Of a stretch of 64,000 nt of DNA, positions 25,441-34,825 are shown piece by piece; the stretch's first letter is position 1; every line of letters begins with the position of its first letter. The notes under the pieces are model-generated. The model was not told the origin of the DNA, made no database searches, and worked only from the letters and a program-made list of their open reading frames with translations. The position numbers and the translations under genes are program-made. This stretch comes from CAJQQY01 sp964564545 (lineage in GTDB: Bacteria > Bacteroidota > Bacteroidia > Chitinophagales > Saprospiraceae), in assembly GCA_964564545.1 (NCBI GenBank), contig CAZMBP010000019.1, forward strand, positions 1-64,000, in the 5' to 3' direction.

Positions 25441-25456
25441 GGGAATATCGATATTC
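25441..25456. repeat. Short GAATATCGATATTC palindrome
   Basis: GAATATCGATATTC (25443-25456) preceded by GG, directly after the amidohydrolase stop codon. Same core as the palindromes at 17829-17960 and 55826-55849. Confidence 0.45.
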
Positions 25457-25533
25457 AAAAATACATCTTAATATTAGCGAAAAATAAATATGTAACTCTC
25501 GAAATTCATTTCACCGACCCTTCCTTCTTGGCT

Positions 25534-25541
25534 TAACTTTG
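25534..25541 (+). promoter_or_regulatory. Candidate -7 promoter box for the following secreted protein
   Basis: TAACTTTG matches TAnnTTTG, 50 bp before the ATG at 25591. The -33 element is not convincing. Confidence 0.35.
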
Positions 25542-25590
25542 ATATATCAAACGATCAAAAAAATATTTTTTCATTTAAAATTATTAAGTC

Positions 25591-26364
25591 ATGAAATTAT
25601 CAAAAATGAATTTTAGCGTAAATGTAATGTTGGCAGTTGTATTTTTCTTTTTTGCTAACGACGTAATTGCCCAAGACAAAATTTATAAAAAAAATCAAAA
25701 AGCTCCGATTGAAGCTCAAGTGATCGAGATCGGAACAAGCGAGATTAAATATAAATTATATGAAAATCGAGCAGATGATTTGATTTATGTTTTAGAAAAA
25801 TCTGCAATTGAAAAAATTGAATTTGAAAACGGAAGGGAAGAATCCTTTGGTGTAGAACGAATTAACTTAGTGGAACTTTACCAAGGTCAAAAAAGACGAG
25901 CGCTTAAGGTAGGATTAATCAGTCCATTAATTGGAACGACAAAAATCACTTACGAGCAAAACATTAAACCAGGAAGAAGTTTCGAAGTAAAAGCATCGAT
26001 GATTGGGGTTGGGTTAAATGCAGGTGGTGTAAAAGGACTATATTGTTCCATTGGTTATAAGATGTTTAAAAATCCAAACTTTGTAACCTCTGATATGAGA
26101 CGAGGACACTTGATGCAAGGCTTGTATGCAAAACCGGAAATTTTCTTTGGAGGATATACTGTAGGAACTTGGGAAGGTAATGATGAAGAATTAGGTGGAG
26201 TAGGAGCATTGATGAATGTAGGAATGCAATGGGTTTTTTCAGATAGATTAGTTTTAGATCTTGCAGCAGGAGTTGGATATGGAGTAGGAAAAAGCTATCA
26301 AGGTTATTTAATGTATGATAACTTTGTAACCGCTGGGTCGATAAATGTTGGATTCCTATTCTAA
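25591..26364 (+). CDS. Secreted protein with probable outer-membrane beta-barrel part
   Basis: 257 residues. Signal peptide up to VIAQDK. The next ~70 residues (IEAQVIEIGTSEIKYKLYENRADDLIYVLEKSAIEKIEFENGREE, read as short strands) match a small Bacteroidota module that reads 'value, ikyk..., i.k.di..i.y.nG', also seen in the 39829-40482 protein. The remaining part alternates aromatic and glycine residues and ends in NVGFLF, typical of an outer-membrane beta-barrel. Function unknown. Confidence 0.6.
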   Translation: MKLSKMNFSVNVMLAVVFFFFANDVIAQDKIYKKNQKAPIEAQVIEIGTSEIKYKLYENRADDLIYVLEKSAIEKIEFENGREESFGVERINLVELYQGQKRRALKVGLISPLIGTTKITYEQNIKPGRSFEVKASMIGVGLNAGGVKGLYCSIGYKMFKNPNFVTSDMRRGHLMQGLYAKPEIFFGGYTVGTWEGNDEELGGVGALMNVGMQWVFSDRLVLDLAAGVGYGVGKSYQGYLMYDNFVTAGSINVGFLF

Positions 26365-26387
26365 AAAAATAAATGTGTATAGTATTG

Positions 26388-26428
26388 ACTCTAACGTGGC
26401 CGGAATGGTCGCGTTAGAGTTTTATTTT
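26388..26428 (+). terminator. Rho-independent terminator after 25591 gene
   Basis: ACTCTAACG (26388-26396) and CGTTAGAGT (26412-26420) form a 9-bp stem followed by TTTATTTTT. Confidence 0.8.
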
Positions 26429-26457
26429 TAAAGGCATCGGATTCGATGCCTTTAAAA
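26425..26457. repeat. Second copy of the AAAGGCATC hairpin
   Basis: TAAAGGCATCG and CGATGCCTTTA arms with a 4-base loop; near-identical to the hairpin after rep at 14759-14797. Probably terminates the POT transporter gene on the minus strand; overlaps the T tail of the preceding terminator. Confidence 0.6.
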
Positions 26458-26460
26458 ACT

Positions 26461-27735
26461 CTAGTCTAAACCTCCGGACATTTTCAATAATTTTTTCCTG
26501 AAAAAAAGCAGCAAAAGTCCAATTAGAATGGCAATAATTGAAAAAGCTGTGATCAATTTTGGAGAGGTTAAATTATCGTAAAAATAACCTAAAACTTTAC
26601 TACCCACTCCAGTAATTAACATAAATGCTCCTATCATAGTGGAAGAATATCGAATGTCACTCAGTCTAGTAATATAAGAAAGTACAAATGGGCTGATTAA
26701 AATTTCCGCTACGGTATAGATAATTGCAGTTAAACCAATCATGGATATTAAATTATTGTTGGATTCCATTAAATAGGTACTAACTAATTGTGCACTTATT
26801 CCCATCAAAAGCATAGAGAAAGCAATTTTTAAAATCGTGCTTCCAAGACCACTTAAATACCAAGCGAAATAAAATAAACAGGTAACCAAAACTAAAAAAA
26901 TAGAGTTATACAATTGAAAACTATATCTATTCAGACTCATGTAGTAACTATCTGAACTGGAAAGATCTGGCTCGGGTAAAACATTTTGAATATTGATGCC
27001 AATGACTTCAAAAATCTGCCAAAAGAAAGTGATAATAAAAATTAAAATAAAAATTAGGAAGGTTTGATTTGGATTGAATTTTTTGGTTTGGGTTAATTCA
27101 AAATCTAAAATGGTGTGTTCTAATTTATCATTTTCGATATATTCTTCCTCAATATTTTGCTCGATAAGCTGAATGTGATCTTTTGTAAAATAAAAAATAA
27201 AGAAGTAAACAAAAGTAGCAATTGCAGTAACTGCAAATCCATATTTATAACCATAAAAATCTGCCAAATATCCAACCAACAAAGCAGATAAAAATGCCCC
27301 GATATTTATCATAAAATAATAAAACATAAATCCGAATCCTCGATTTTTGTCTGTCTTCTTAAACAGTCTTCCAACTAACACTACTAAATTTGGTCTGACA
27401 AATCCAGTACCTAGTACAATAAGAATAAGTCCAATACCTACGGGATACATTTGCTCAGTAATTAATAACGCATAGCCAATTAATGATAAAATACCACCAA
27501 TGAAAACCGCTTGTTTTTGTTTGAGAAAAGCATCAGAAATTATACCTGCTGGAAAGGGAATGATAAAAATCCAAAGGCTAAATGTTCCATAAAGTTTTAG
27601 CGCTTCTTGATCACTTATTTGTAATTGGTTAATGGCAAACAAAACTATTATAGATCTCATTCCATAATAGCTAAACCTTTCAAGGAGTTCGATCAGGGAA
27701 AGAAGAATGACGGAGGTTTTTTGTGAGTAGAGCAT
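26461..27735 (-). CDS. POT/PTR-family (proton-coupled peptide) MFS transporter
   Basis: 424 residues with about 12 hydrophobic helices. The first helix carries LIELLERFSYYGMRSIIVLF, the ExxERFxYYG motif of POT transporters that couples proton binding to peptide uptake. The next loop motif FPAGIISDAFLKQKQAVFIGG and the GTGFVRPNLVVLVGRLF segment fit the family. It is shorter than the typical ~480-600 residues, with a short central cytosolic loop, so substrate range may differ. Imports di/tripeptides or similar across the inner membrane. Confidence 0.82.
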   Translation of the reverse strand: MLYSQKTSVILLSLIELLERFSYYGMRSIIVLFAINQLQISDQEALKLYGTFSLWIFIIPFPAGIISDAFLKQKQAVFIGGILSLIGYALLITEQMYPVGIGLILIVLGTGFVRPNLVVLVGRLFKKTDKNRGFGFMFYYFMINIGAFLSALLVGYLADFYGYKYGFAVTAIATFVYFFIFYFTKDHIQLIEQNIEEEYIENDKLEHTILDFELTQTKKFNPNQTFLIFILIFIITFFWQIFEVIGINIQNVLPEPDLSSSDSYYMSLNRYSFQLYNSIFLVLVTCLFYFAWYLSGLGSTILKIAFSMLLMGISAQLVSTYLMESNNNLISMIGLTAIIYTVAEILISPFVLSYITRLSDIRYSSTMIGAFMLITGVGSKVLGYFYDNLTSPKLITAFSIIAILIGLLLLFFRKKLLKMSGGLD

Positions 27736-28076
27736 GAGGTATACAAGCTTTAAATTTGATGCTAAAATGCTATGAAGATATGTTTTTTTGAATTAATAAA
27801 TACAAATCTTGTTTTTATATGAAACTAAAATTTTATGGCAGTTCAATGTTTTTTATTCATATTTTTTCTCCTCTAAAATTTCAATCACTTAATAGAATTT
27901 CCCCATCCATTCGTCTAACCTTTACCACACCGTTTAGGGGCAATTCATACATTTGGGGTCTAGTGTAAAACAACCCAAATAATCTTAAATCAAAAAGACT
28001 TTTCTCCCAACAAATAACCTAAAATATTGTTTCTGAAAATTATAAATCAAACTTTTATTTAAAAATTAAAACTTCA
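27736..28076. other. Intergenic region between divergent transporter and TonB receptor genes
   Basis: 341 bp, no credible gene. It must carry promoters for both divergent genes, but I could not identify exact boxes. Sequence around 27920-27970 is less AT-rich than its surroundings. Confidence 0.5.
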
Positions 28077-30467
28077 ATGCAATTCAAATCACAAGTGCTT
28101 GGAATAGTAATCTTACTCTTTCTATCCAATTTTTCCTTAGCACAGAAAACTGAAAAAGTCACTCTTAGCGGCTACGTCAAAGAAGCCTCAAGTGGCGAAA
28201 CATTAATAGGAGCATCAGTTTATGTCTCCGAACTCCAAACTGGGACTACAACTAATGAATATGGATTTTATTCCTTATCGCTCGCTCCAGGAACCTACAA
28301 AGTGGAATTTTCGTATCTAGGTTTTGACTCACAAACAAAAGATATTGAACTTAAAGAAAGTAACAAACTCGATGTCGAGATGGGCGAAAATACCGAGCAA
28401 TTGGTGGAAGTAGTCGTGACCTCCGAAGCTGAAGATCGCAACGTCACCAATACCGAAATGAGTGTCAATAAAGTAAGCATTGCGACCATCGAAAAGATGC
28501 CAGCATTATTAGGTGAAGTCGATGTAATTCGAAGTATCCAATTATTGCCAGGTGTCTCGACAGTAGGAGAGGGTGCGACTGGATTCAATGTGCGGGGAGG
28601 AAGTATTGATCAAAATTTGATTTTGCTAGATGAAGCGCCAGTTTACAATTCATCTCACTTGTTTGGATTTTTCTCTGTTTTCAATCCTGATGCAGTAAAA
28701 GATGTGAAACTATATAAAGGTGGAATTCCTGCTCGATACGGAGGACGATTGTCTTCGATTTTGGATGTGAGAATGAAGGAAGGAAATATGAAAAAATATG
28801 AAGTGTCGGGAGGTGTCGGTTTGATTTTTAGTCGACTATCTGTGGAAGGACCAATCAAAAAAGACAAAGCATCTTTTATCGTTGCTGGTCGTCGATCCTA
28901 TATTGATATTTTAGCTAGACCAATTATTGAAGAGCAAGTAGGCGGAGATACGGAATTGAATTTTTATGATTTGACCTTAAAAACGAATTATAAAATCGAT
29001 GATAAAAACCGACTTTTTCTCTCTGGATATTTAGGACGTGATAATTTTGGTTTTGGAAATGCAGCTGGTTTTAGTTGGGGAAATCAAACCGCAACTTTGC
29101 GATGGAATCACTTATTTAGCGAGAGGTTGTTTTCCAACTTCACCACATATTATAGTAACTACGATTATGAAATTGATTTTGGTTTAGACTCTGACAATAC
29201 TTTTGACTGGAGTGCAAAAATTAAAAACTATAGCGCCAAAGCAGATTTTTCTTATTATTTAAATCCTAGCAACCTGATCACATTTGGAGCACAAACGATA
29301 TTTTATGAGTTCCAACCTGCTAACGCTTTTTCATTAAATGAAGGTGATCTCGTTGATTTTTCTTTGCCTAAAAAATATGCTTTAGAGTCTGGAATTTTTA
29401 TTGAAAATGAACAAAAAGTCAATAGCGATATTTCATTGCAATATGGTTTACGATGGTCTCATTTTAATTACATGGGTGAAGGAAGATCATTTGAATATGC
29501 AGAAGCGGAAACTCCTGGTGCTAGACGAGAACCTCTTTTGGATCAAACTCAAACTTTTGAAAACGGAGAAAGTATTCAAACTTATAATAGTTTCGAACCT
29601 CGATTTTCTATCAAATATCAAGTTAACAGAACTTCCTCTTTAAAAGCAAGTTACAACCGTACTGCGCAGTATATTCATTTAGTGTCGAATACAACAGCAG
29701 CAACTCCAGTTGATATTTGGACACCGAGTACTAATAATATCAAACCACAAATGGCTAACCAAGTTGCCTTAGGTTTTTTCAAAAACTTCAAAGACAACAC
29801 TTGGGTAACTTCGGTGGAAGCATACTATAAAACCTACAATGATTTATTGGAATATGTAGATGGTGCTGACCTTTTATTGAATGAATATTTTGAAGGAGAT
29901 GTTTTGCAAGCGGAAGGACGTGCCTATGGGTTAGAGGTACAAATCGAAAAAAAGAAAGGACGATTTACAGGTTGGACGAGTTATACTTTGGGTAGAACAG
30001 AATTGAAATCAGAGGGAATTAATCAAGGAGATTGGTATCCTTCTCGTTTTGACCAGACGCATAGTTTTAGTACAACAGCATTTTATGATTTGACTAAAAG
30101 GTGGTCACTTTCTGCCAATTTCGTTTTGAATTCTGGAACACCAGGAACTTTTGCAACTGGACGATATGAGCAAAATGGATATGTTTATCCTCATACGACA
30201 GGTCGAAGAAATAATGCTCGAATTCCAGTTTATCATAGATTGGATGTTTCGGCAACTCTTGCTGGAAAGGAAAAGCCTGGAAAGAAATGGAGTGGCGAAT
30301 GGGTATTCTCTATATATAATGTGTACAACAAGCGTAATCCGTTTTCCATCAACTTTGCAGAAAATAGAATTCGAACTCCAGAGGGAGAACCTCGAGAAAC
30401 GAATGCGATTCGTTTTTCTGTGATTGGAAGTATTATTCCGTCGATTGCGTATAATTTTAATTTTTAA
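28077..30467 (+). CDS. TonB-dependent receptor with carboxypeptidase-regulatory-like N-terminal domain
   Basis: 796 residues. A signal peptide is followed by a CarboxypepD_reg-like domain (SGYVKEASSGETLIGASVYVSELQTGTTTNEYGFYSLSLAPGTY, about residues 30-95). The plug domain (about 130-235) has the LLPGVSTVGEGATGFNVRGGSIDQNLILLDEAPVYNSSHLFGFFSVFNPDAVKDV block. The rest is a 22-strand outer-membrane barrel ending in a terminal aromatic (YNFNF). It imports a TonB-dependent ligand; together with the DUF4249 lipoprotein 39 bp downstream it forms the usual receptor/lid-like pair. Ligand unknown. Confidence 0.92.
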   Translation: MQFKSQVLGIVILLFLSNFSLAQKTEKVTLSGYVKEASSGETLIGASVYVSELQTGTTTNEYGFYSLSLAPGTYKVEFSYLGFDSQTKDIELKESNKLDVEMGENTEQLVEVVVTSEAEDRNVTNTEMSVNKVSIATIEKMPALLGEVDVIRSIQLLPGVSTVGEGATGFNVRGGSIDQNLILLDEAPVYNSSHLFGFFSVFNPDAVKDVKLYKGGIPARYGGRLSSILDVRMKEGNMKKYEVSGGVGLIFSRLSVEGPIKKDKASFIVAGRRSYIDILARPIIEEQVGGDTELNFYDLTLKTNYKIDDKNRLFLSGYLGRDNFGFGNAAGFSWGNQTATLRWNHLFSERLFSNFTTYYSNYDYEIDFGLDSDNTFDWSAKIKNYSAKADFSYYLNPSNLITFGAQTIFYEFQPANAFSLNEGDLVDFSLPKKYALESGIFIENEQKVNSDISLQYGLRWSHFNYMGEGRSFEYAEAETPGARREPLLDQTQTFENGESIQTYNSFEPRFSIKYQVNRTSSLKASYNRTAQYIHLVSNTTAATPVDIWTPSTNNIKPQMANQVALGFFKNFKDNTWVTSVEAYYKTYNDLLEYVDGADLLLNEYFEGDVLQAEGRAYGLEVQIEKKKGRFTGWTSYTLGRTELKSEGINQGDWYPSRFDQTHSFSTTAFYDLTKRWSLSANFVLNSGTPGTFATGRYEQNGYVYPHTTGRRNNARIPVYHRLDVSATLAGKEKPGKKWSGEWVFSIYNVYNKRNPFSINFAENRIRTPEGEPRETNAIRFSVIGSIIPSIAYNFNF

Positions 30468-30506
30468 AATACCAATGAATCAAATCATTGTAATAATATA
30501 ATTATC

Positions 30507-31436
30507 ATGAAAAATTATTTTTTATTTCTTATATCAATGCTCTTACTAACTTCTTGTGAAGATGTTATAGATCTAGAACTAGAGCAAAATGAACCTCAAC
30601 TCGTAGTCGATGCATGGCTTAATGATCAGCCTGGTGAGCAAGTAATAAAGTTACGTCGAACTATTGGTTACCTCGATAATTCATTCACTCCAGAAGTGAC
30701 AGGTGCAACTATAACAGTAGCTGATATTAATCTTTCAGATAGTACGATTAATCAAATCTATGTTTTCGAAGATGAAGATAATGATGGAGATTATGTTTGG
30801 ACACCATCTAATCCTGATGAAAGATTGGTAAATGAGGGAAGTGATTATGGATTGTTAATTGATTTGGATGGTGATCAATATGTATCGCTTTCGAAAGCAA
30901 ATCGAACTATTCCGATTGACTCCATAGGATATGAATTTCGACAAGATGAAGTTGGTCAGCCGGATGGAATCTATGCACAAGTTTATGCCAGAGATGCAGT
31001 AGGAGAAGGAGATGTTTATTGGATCAAAACGTATAAAAATGGAAGTTTTTTAAATAAAGCTTCAGAAATGAATTTAGCCTATGATGGTGCGTTTGGACCA
31101 GGTTCTAATTCGGATGGAATTTTATTTATTTCACCGATTCGTTTTGGTATAAATAGAATTGCAGATTTTGGAGATGATGCGGTGGATGATAGTGATATTC
31201 CACCTTACGCAGTTGGGGATAATATTCGAGTAGAAATTCATTCTTTAACTCAAGAGGCTTTTCTTCATCTTTTTCAAGCAAGAGAACAAATGACTCAAGG
31301 AGACAATGGATTATTTGCAACTCCAATTAATAATGTTCCTTCCAATATATTTGCAGAAAACGAAGGTGCCAAGGAAGTACCAGTTGGATTTTTCTGTGTA
31401 TCAAAAGTAAGTGTTGCTGAAAGAAATGTCGAATAA
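30507..31436 (+). CDS. DUF4249 lipoprotein, partner of TonB receptor
   Basis: 309 residues, lipobox LLTSCED (C17). DUF4249 family: EPQLVVDAWLNDQPGEQVIKLRRT and FTPEVTGATITVADINLSDS near the N-terminus. DUF4249 lipoproteins follow SusC-like receptors of this type and are thought to be the surface partner. Ends before a large nested palindrome. Confidence 0.85.
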   Translation: MKNYFLFLISMLLLTSCEDVIDLELEQNEPQLVVDAWLNDQPGEQVIKLRRTIGYLDNSFTPEVTGATITVADINLSDSTINQIYVFEDEDNDGDYVWTPSNPDERLVNEGSDYGLLIDLDGDQYVSLSKANRTIPIDSIGYEFRQDEVGQPDGIYAQVYARDAVGEGDVYWIKTYKNGSFLNKASEMNLAYDGAFGPGSNSDGILFISPIRFGINRIADFGDDAVDDSDIPPYAVGDNIRVEIHSLTQEAFLHLFQAREQMTQGDNGLFATPINNVPSNIFAENEGAKEVPVGFFCVSKVSVAERNVE

Positions 31437-31798
31437 ACAGATTTTCAAATTTTAAATTGTCAAAACATGAGTCATCCCGAATTTTTGTTTTTTCAAAAAT
31501 TCAGGATTCTTTTTATATAACGTACCTAAAGGCACGTTTCGAAATAATGAGGCTGGATACTTCTACCAATATTAAGTCCCTAACGGGACGATTTCGAACT
31601 TAGAGTCCCGTTAGGGACTTAATATTGGTAGAAAAAATTAAATGTGATTTCAATTTGTGCCTTTAGGTACAAAATATAAAATTCGGGATGACTCATGTTT
31701 TTTTAAGGTTAAGATTAAAACTTCCTTTGTAATTCATCCTTTCATTTTCATAGAACTTTGTATCTTCCAAACTTTATTAACCAAAATAAAAATTTTCT
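31437..31798. other. Intergenic region dominated by a nested palindrome
   Basis: No gene. Most of the 362 bp is the palindromic element at 31462-31701; the remaining bases are AT-rich leader of the downstream T9SS gene. Confidence 0.6.
31462..31701. repeat. Large nested inverted repeat (three concentric stems)
   Basis: Outer arms 31462-31484 and 31678-31700 pair over about 23 bp; middle arms GTACCTAAAGGCAC (31522-31535) and GTGCCTTTAGGTAC (31657-31670) are exact; inner arms 31561-31589 and 31605-31633 form a perfect 29-bp stem around a 15-bp loop. About 240 bp in all. No open frame and no target duplication. The inner GTCCCTAACGGGAC and GTGCCTTTAGGTAC palindromes look like REP/RAYT-type or MITE sequences found in Bacteroidota genomes; that identification is from memory of similar motifs. 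Confidence 0.65.
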
Positions 31799-33580
31799 AT
31801 GAAAAAAATTATACTTCTAATTACTCTTTGTTTTCCAATCTTATTATCAGCTCAGTTAACTTCCGATGATTTTGAATCTTATACACTAGGTGCATTTGAT
31901 TCACAATGGGATCCTGCGAACTGGGTAGGATGGTTTAATAATCCTTCTAACGCAACAATTTCTGATGAACAATTTAACAGCGGAGGACAATCTGTAAAAA
32001 TCGAACCAGATGATGACTTAGTCGCATTATTAGGAACATTAGATGCTGGTATTTATGAAATATCCTATTGGCAATATGTACCAGCTGGAAGTGGAGCATA
32101 CACCAATTTACAACATAACTATACTTCATCAGCCGGAGATTGGATGTTTGAGGTTTATGTAAATCAAGATGGTACTGGACAATTTAATACAGGTGGGATA
32201 GGCTATTTATTTACTCCAGTATCTGACCAATGGGTAGAGTATAAGTTTACTTTAAATTTTATTACTTCAGAGGCTACCTTTTCATATAATGGAACACCAC
32301 TTGTTGATTTTGCAATTAATACTAATGCTGGAGATATGATGCCTGGGTTGAATCAAGTGAATGCTATTAACTTTTATGGAGGATGTTTACCTCAAGGAAA
32401 TTGTACTTCATTAGCTTATTATGATGATGTAACTATTACTTCGTTGCCAGCTCCAGATTATGATGCAAGAATTTTAAATCCTGAACCAGCTTCTCCATAT
32501 TCTACCGTTCCAAATGGATTGGAGCAACCATTGAATTTAGCAGCAAGTGTAAAGAATGTGGGAGGACTAGATGTTACCGATGTGTCAGTTACTTTCAATG
32601 TTCGTGATGGTGGTGGTAGCATTATTCATACTGAAACTTCTGACGTGATGCCAACTCTTGGTTCAGGTGAAGAAGCCTCTTTTGTAGGAAGTGGAACTTA
32701 CTCCTTTACAGGTACAGATAATTACTCGGTGGAATATGTGGCCAATATTGCAGAGACAGATGATAATATGAGCGATAATAGCCAAAACATAGCTTCACCT
32801 TTTGCTCTCGATCCTTCTATTTACGCTCGAGATAATGGCAACTTTGATAATGGAGTAGGTTATAATGGTGGAACGGGGAGATTGGGTGTCATGTATGAAT
32901 TTATTGATGCAGCAACAGTTGAAAGTATGATTTTAGCATATTCAGGTGGAGCAGCAGGAGATACCATTAATGGATTTATTTATTCAGTAGATGTGGATGG
33001 AATACCAGATACAGTTTTAGCAACGACTGAACCATTTGTGACAACTGGAGCAGGAGGAGGAATAGGGGCTGAAACATTTGCTACGTTAACTTTTACTGAT
33101 GGAGTAGAAATTCCAGCAGGTAATTTTGTTTTTATGGTAGAGCAAACTTCTACTACTAGTCTAGGCGTAGCTACCTCCCAAAATATTCATACTCCAGGAA
33201 CAACTTGGGCAACGGCTGATCAAATAACTTGGAATAACTTGGAAGATTTTGGGTTGCCAGTTCCAATGGCGATTCGACCATTTTTAAGCATGGTTGGAGT
33301 TGATACTGATGAGTCTGCTGCTAATTATGTGGATGAGTTAACTATTTCTCCAAATCCAACTCAGGATATTGTAACCATAGATTTACAACTTTTGGAAACG
33401 AATGATTTGACTCTTCAATTATTTAATGGAAGTGGTCAAGTAATCAATACTTTAGTTGATAAAAATACTCTAGGCAATCAATATCAACTTAATTTAGAGG
33501 CTTATCCTAGTGGAATTTATTTTGTGAAAATGCAAATAGGGGAGCAGCAATTGACTAGAAAAGTAGTGTTGATGAAATAG
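31799..33580 (+). CDS. Secreted T9SS-exported protein
   Basis: 593 residues. Signal peptide MKKIILLITLCFPILLSAQ; N-terminal beta-sandwich resembling MAM/LamG-type modules (residues ~20-215); a CARDB-like repeat (about 220-335, with SVKNVGGLDVTDVSVTFNVRD); a second domain; then a C-terminal T9SS sorting domain (ISPNPTQDIVTIDL ... FVKMQIGEQQLTRKVVLMK). It is carried across the outer membrane and anchored at the surface or released. No catalytic motif is seen. Confidence 0.82.
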   Translation: MKKIILLITLCFPILLSAQLTSDDFESYTLGAFDSQWDPANWVGWFNNPSNATISDEQFNSGGQSVKIEPDDDLVALLGTLDAGIYEISYWQYVPAGSGAYTNLQHNYTSSAGDWMFEVYVNQDGTGQFNTGGIGYLFTPVSDQWVEYKFTLNFITSEATFSYNGTPLVDFAINTNAGDMMPGLNQVNAINFYGGCLPQGNCTSLAYYDDVTITSLPAPDYDARILNPEPASPYSTVPNGLEQPLNLAASVKNVGGLDVTDVSVTFNVRDGGGSIIHTETSDVMPTLGSGEEASFVGSGTYSFTGTDNYSVEYVANIAETDDNMSDNSQNIASPFALDPSIYARDNGNFDNGVGYNGGTGRLGVMYEFIDAATVESMILAYSGGAAGDTINGFIYSVDVDGIPDTVLATTEPFVTTGAGGGIGAETFATLTFTDGVEIPAGNFVFMVEQTSTTSLGVATSQNIHTPGTTWATADQITWNNLEDFGLPVPMAIRPFLSMVGVDTDESAANYVDELTISPNPTQDIVTIDLQLLETNDLTLQLFNGSGQVINTLVDKNTLGNQYQLNLEAYPSGIYFVKMQIGEQQLTRKVVLMK

Positions 33581-33601
33581 GATTTTTTAAAAATAAAAAC
33601 T

Positions 33602-33639
33602 AAAGCGTTTGTAATCATAATGTTACAAACGCTTTTTTT
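33602..33639 (+). terminator. Rho-independent terminator after T9SS gene
   Basis: GCGTTTGTAA and TTACAAACGC form a 10-bp perfect stem with an 8-base loop, flanked by AAA and TTTTTTT. Confidence 0.9.
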
Positions 33640-33782
33640 ATGAAAAGTCATTTTTACTCATTCATTAATTTCTCATGATGTAAATATTAATTTTTCAAAT
33701 CCTGTTTTATAAAAACATCTCAAAATAAACTTGGTGTGATTTTTACTGTTTTGGTTAATATCTTTTAATAAAAAAATCTATA

Positions 33783-34505
33783 ATGAACCGTATTACATTA
33801 TTATTAGCCATCCTTTCCACCTTACTTTTTTCAAGTTGCTTCGATATTGTTGAAAAAATTTATATCAACAAAAAAGGTAATCATAAATACTCTTTGACTT
33901 TTGATATGGAAAATGTTTTTAGTGATCCATTTATGAAAGATGCCATCTTGACGTCCCTGAGAGAAGAACCAACTATGAGGTTTGATAATCAGGGTAGATT
34001 AGCTGTTGACTCAACTACTTATTTTAAGGATGATCCAAAATTCAAACAGTCGAATATTTCTAAAACCATTAAAGAAAGTGCAAAATTGAGGATGCTTATA
34101 AATGAAAGTAAAAAGCAAATGATGTTTAAAATAGATTTCGATTTTGAAGATGTATCTGAAATTGCTAGTTTTTTTGATGCGATGAAACAGACTGAAGATA
34201 TGAGTAAAACATTGAGTGAGCCAAATCTTTTTATTTTTGGAGGAAAATATGAAATGGGAAAAAAGAAGATTAAAAGATTGCCGTCTCCCAAAAATAAATT
34301 AGGAGATGATGAAGGAATGGAGATGATGAAAATGTTGATGTCAGCAGCAACTTATACTACACATTATTATCTTCCAGGTAAAGTCAAGAAGTCAAATTTT
34401 GCCAATTCTAAGTTAGATAATAATAAAGTAACCGTAACTAATTCTATTATAGATGTTTTAGAAAATAAAGTAAACTTAACTGGTGAAATAACATTTAGAA
34501 AGTAG
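33783..34505 (+). CDS. Lipoprotein of unknown function
   Basis: 240 residues; lipobox SSCFD (C19). The N-terminal mature part (EKIYINKKGNHKYSLTFDM) and a high lysine content, with a KKIKRLPSPKN stretch, suggest a basic alpha/beta protein. The pattern of EKIY...nG.g.Y...iDm resembles other lipoproteins in Bacteroidota whose function is unknown. No close neighbours on the strand; terminator follows. Confidence 0.6.
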   Translation: MNRITLLLAILSTLLFSSCFDIVEKIYINKKGNHKYSLTFDMENVFSDPFMKDAILTSLREEPTMRFDNQGRLAVDSTTYFKDDPKFKQSNISKTIKESAKLRMLINESKKQMMFKIDFDFEDVSEIASFFDAMKQTEDMSKTLSEPNLFIFGGKYEMGKKKIKRLPSPKNKLGDDEGMEMMKMLMSAATYTTHYYLPGKVKKSNFANSKLDNNKVTVTNSIIDVLENKVNLTGEITFRK

Positions 34506-34561
34506 CTTATTTAAAGTATTATTTTTTTCGATTAGATATCAACTCAAATTTTATTCAATAA

Positions 34562-34602
34562 GAAATCCTGAATTTTCAACCTGAAAATTCAGGGTTTCTT
34601 GT
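34562..34602. terminator. Terminator downstream of 33783 lipoprotein
   Basis: CCTGAATTTTC (34567-34577) and GAAAATTCAGG (34583-34593) form an 11-bp stem with a 5-base loop, flanked by AGAAAT and GTTTCTT. Confidence 0.75.
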
Positions 34603-34776
34603 TTTGTGATCTTCCTAATTTTTTCTCCGATCTTTTCTTTTCATCACATCGATGCATAAATAGTCAATTGTAGCACATTTTACCTTGTTTAATCTTTTTT
34701 TATAAAGGTTAAACAATTTCAAGTTCAATGGGTTACCATTAAAAATATATAAAAGTCAATTTTTTTAACCACCCTA

Positions 34777-34811
34777 GGCAACCATTTCTAAACTCGCCGC
34801 ATAATAAGGGT
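34777..34811 (+). promoter_or_regulatory. Possible ECF-type promoter of the 34826 sigma gene
   Basis: GGCAACC followed by 16 bases and GCATAATA. Autoregulated ECF genes often show an AAC-type -35 core; only one copy is present here, so the call rests on resemblance. Confidence 0.3.
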
Positions 34812-34825
34812 AATTAAACAAAACA

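Larger units (their letters stand above)
34506..34825. other. Intergenic region with terminator and probable sigma-gene promoter
   Basis: Holds the terminator at 34562-34602 and AT-rich DNA. The last 65 bp contain GGCAACC (34777-34783) and, 16 bases later, GCATAATA, a plausible promoter for the following ECF sigma gene. Nothing else seen. Confidence 0.5.
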
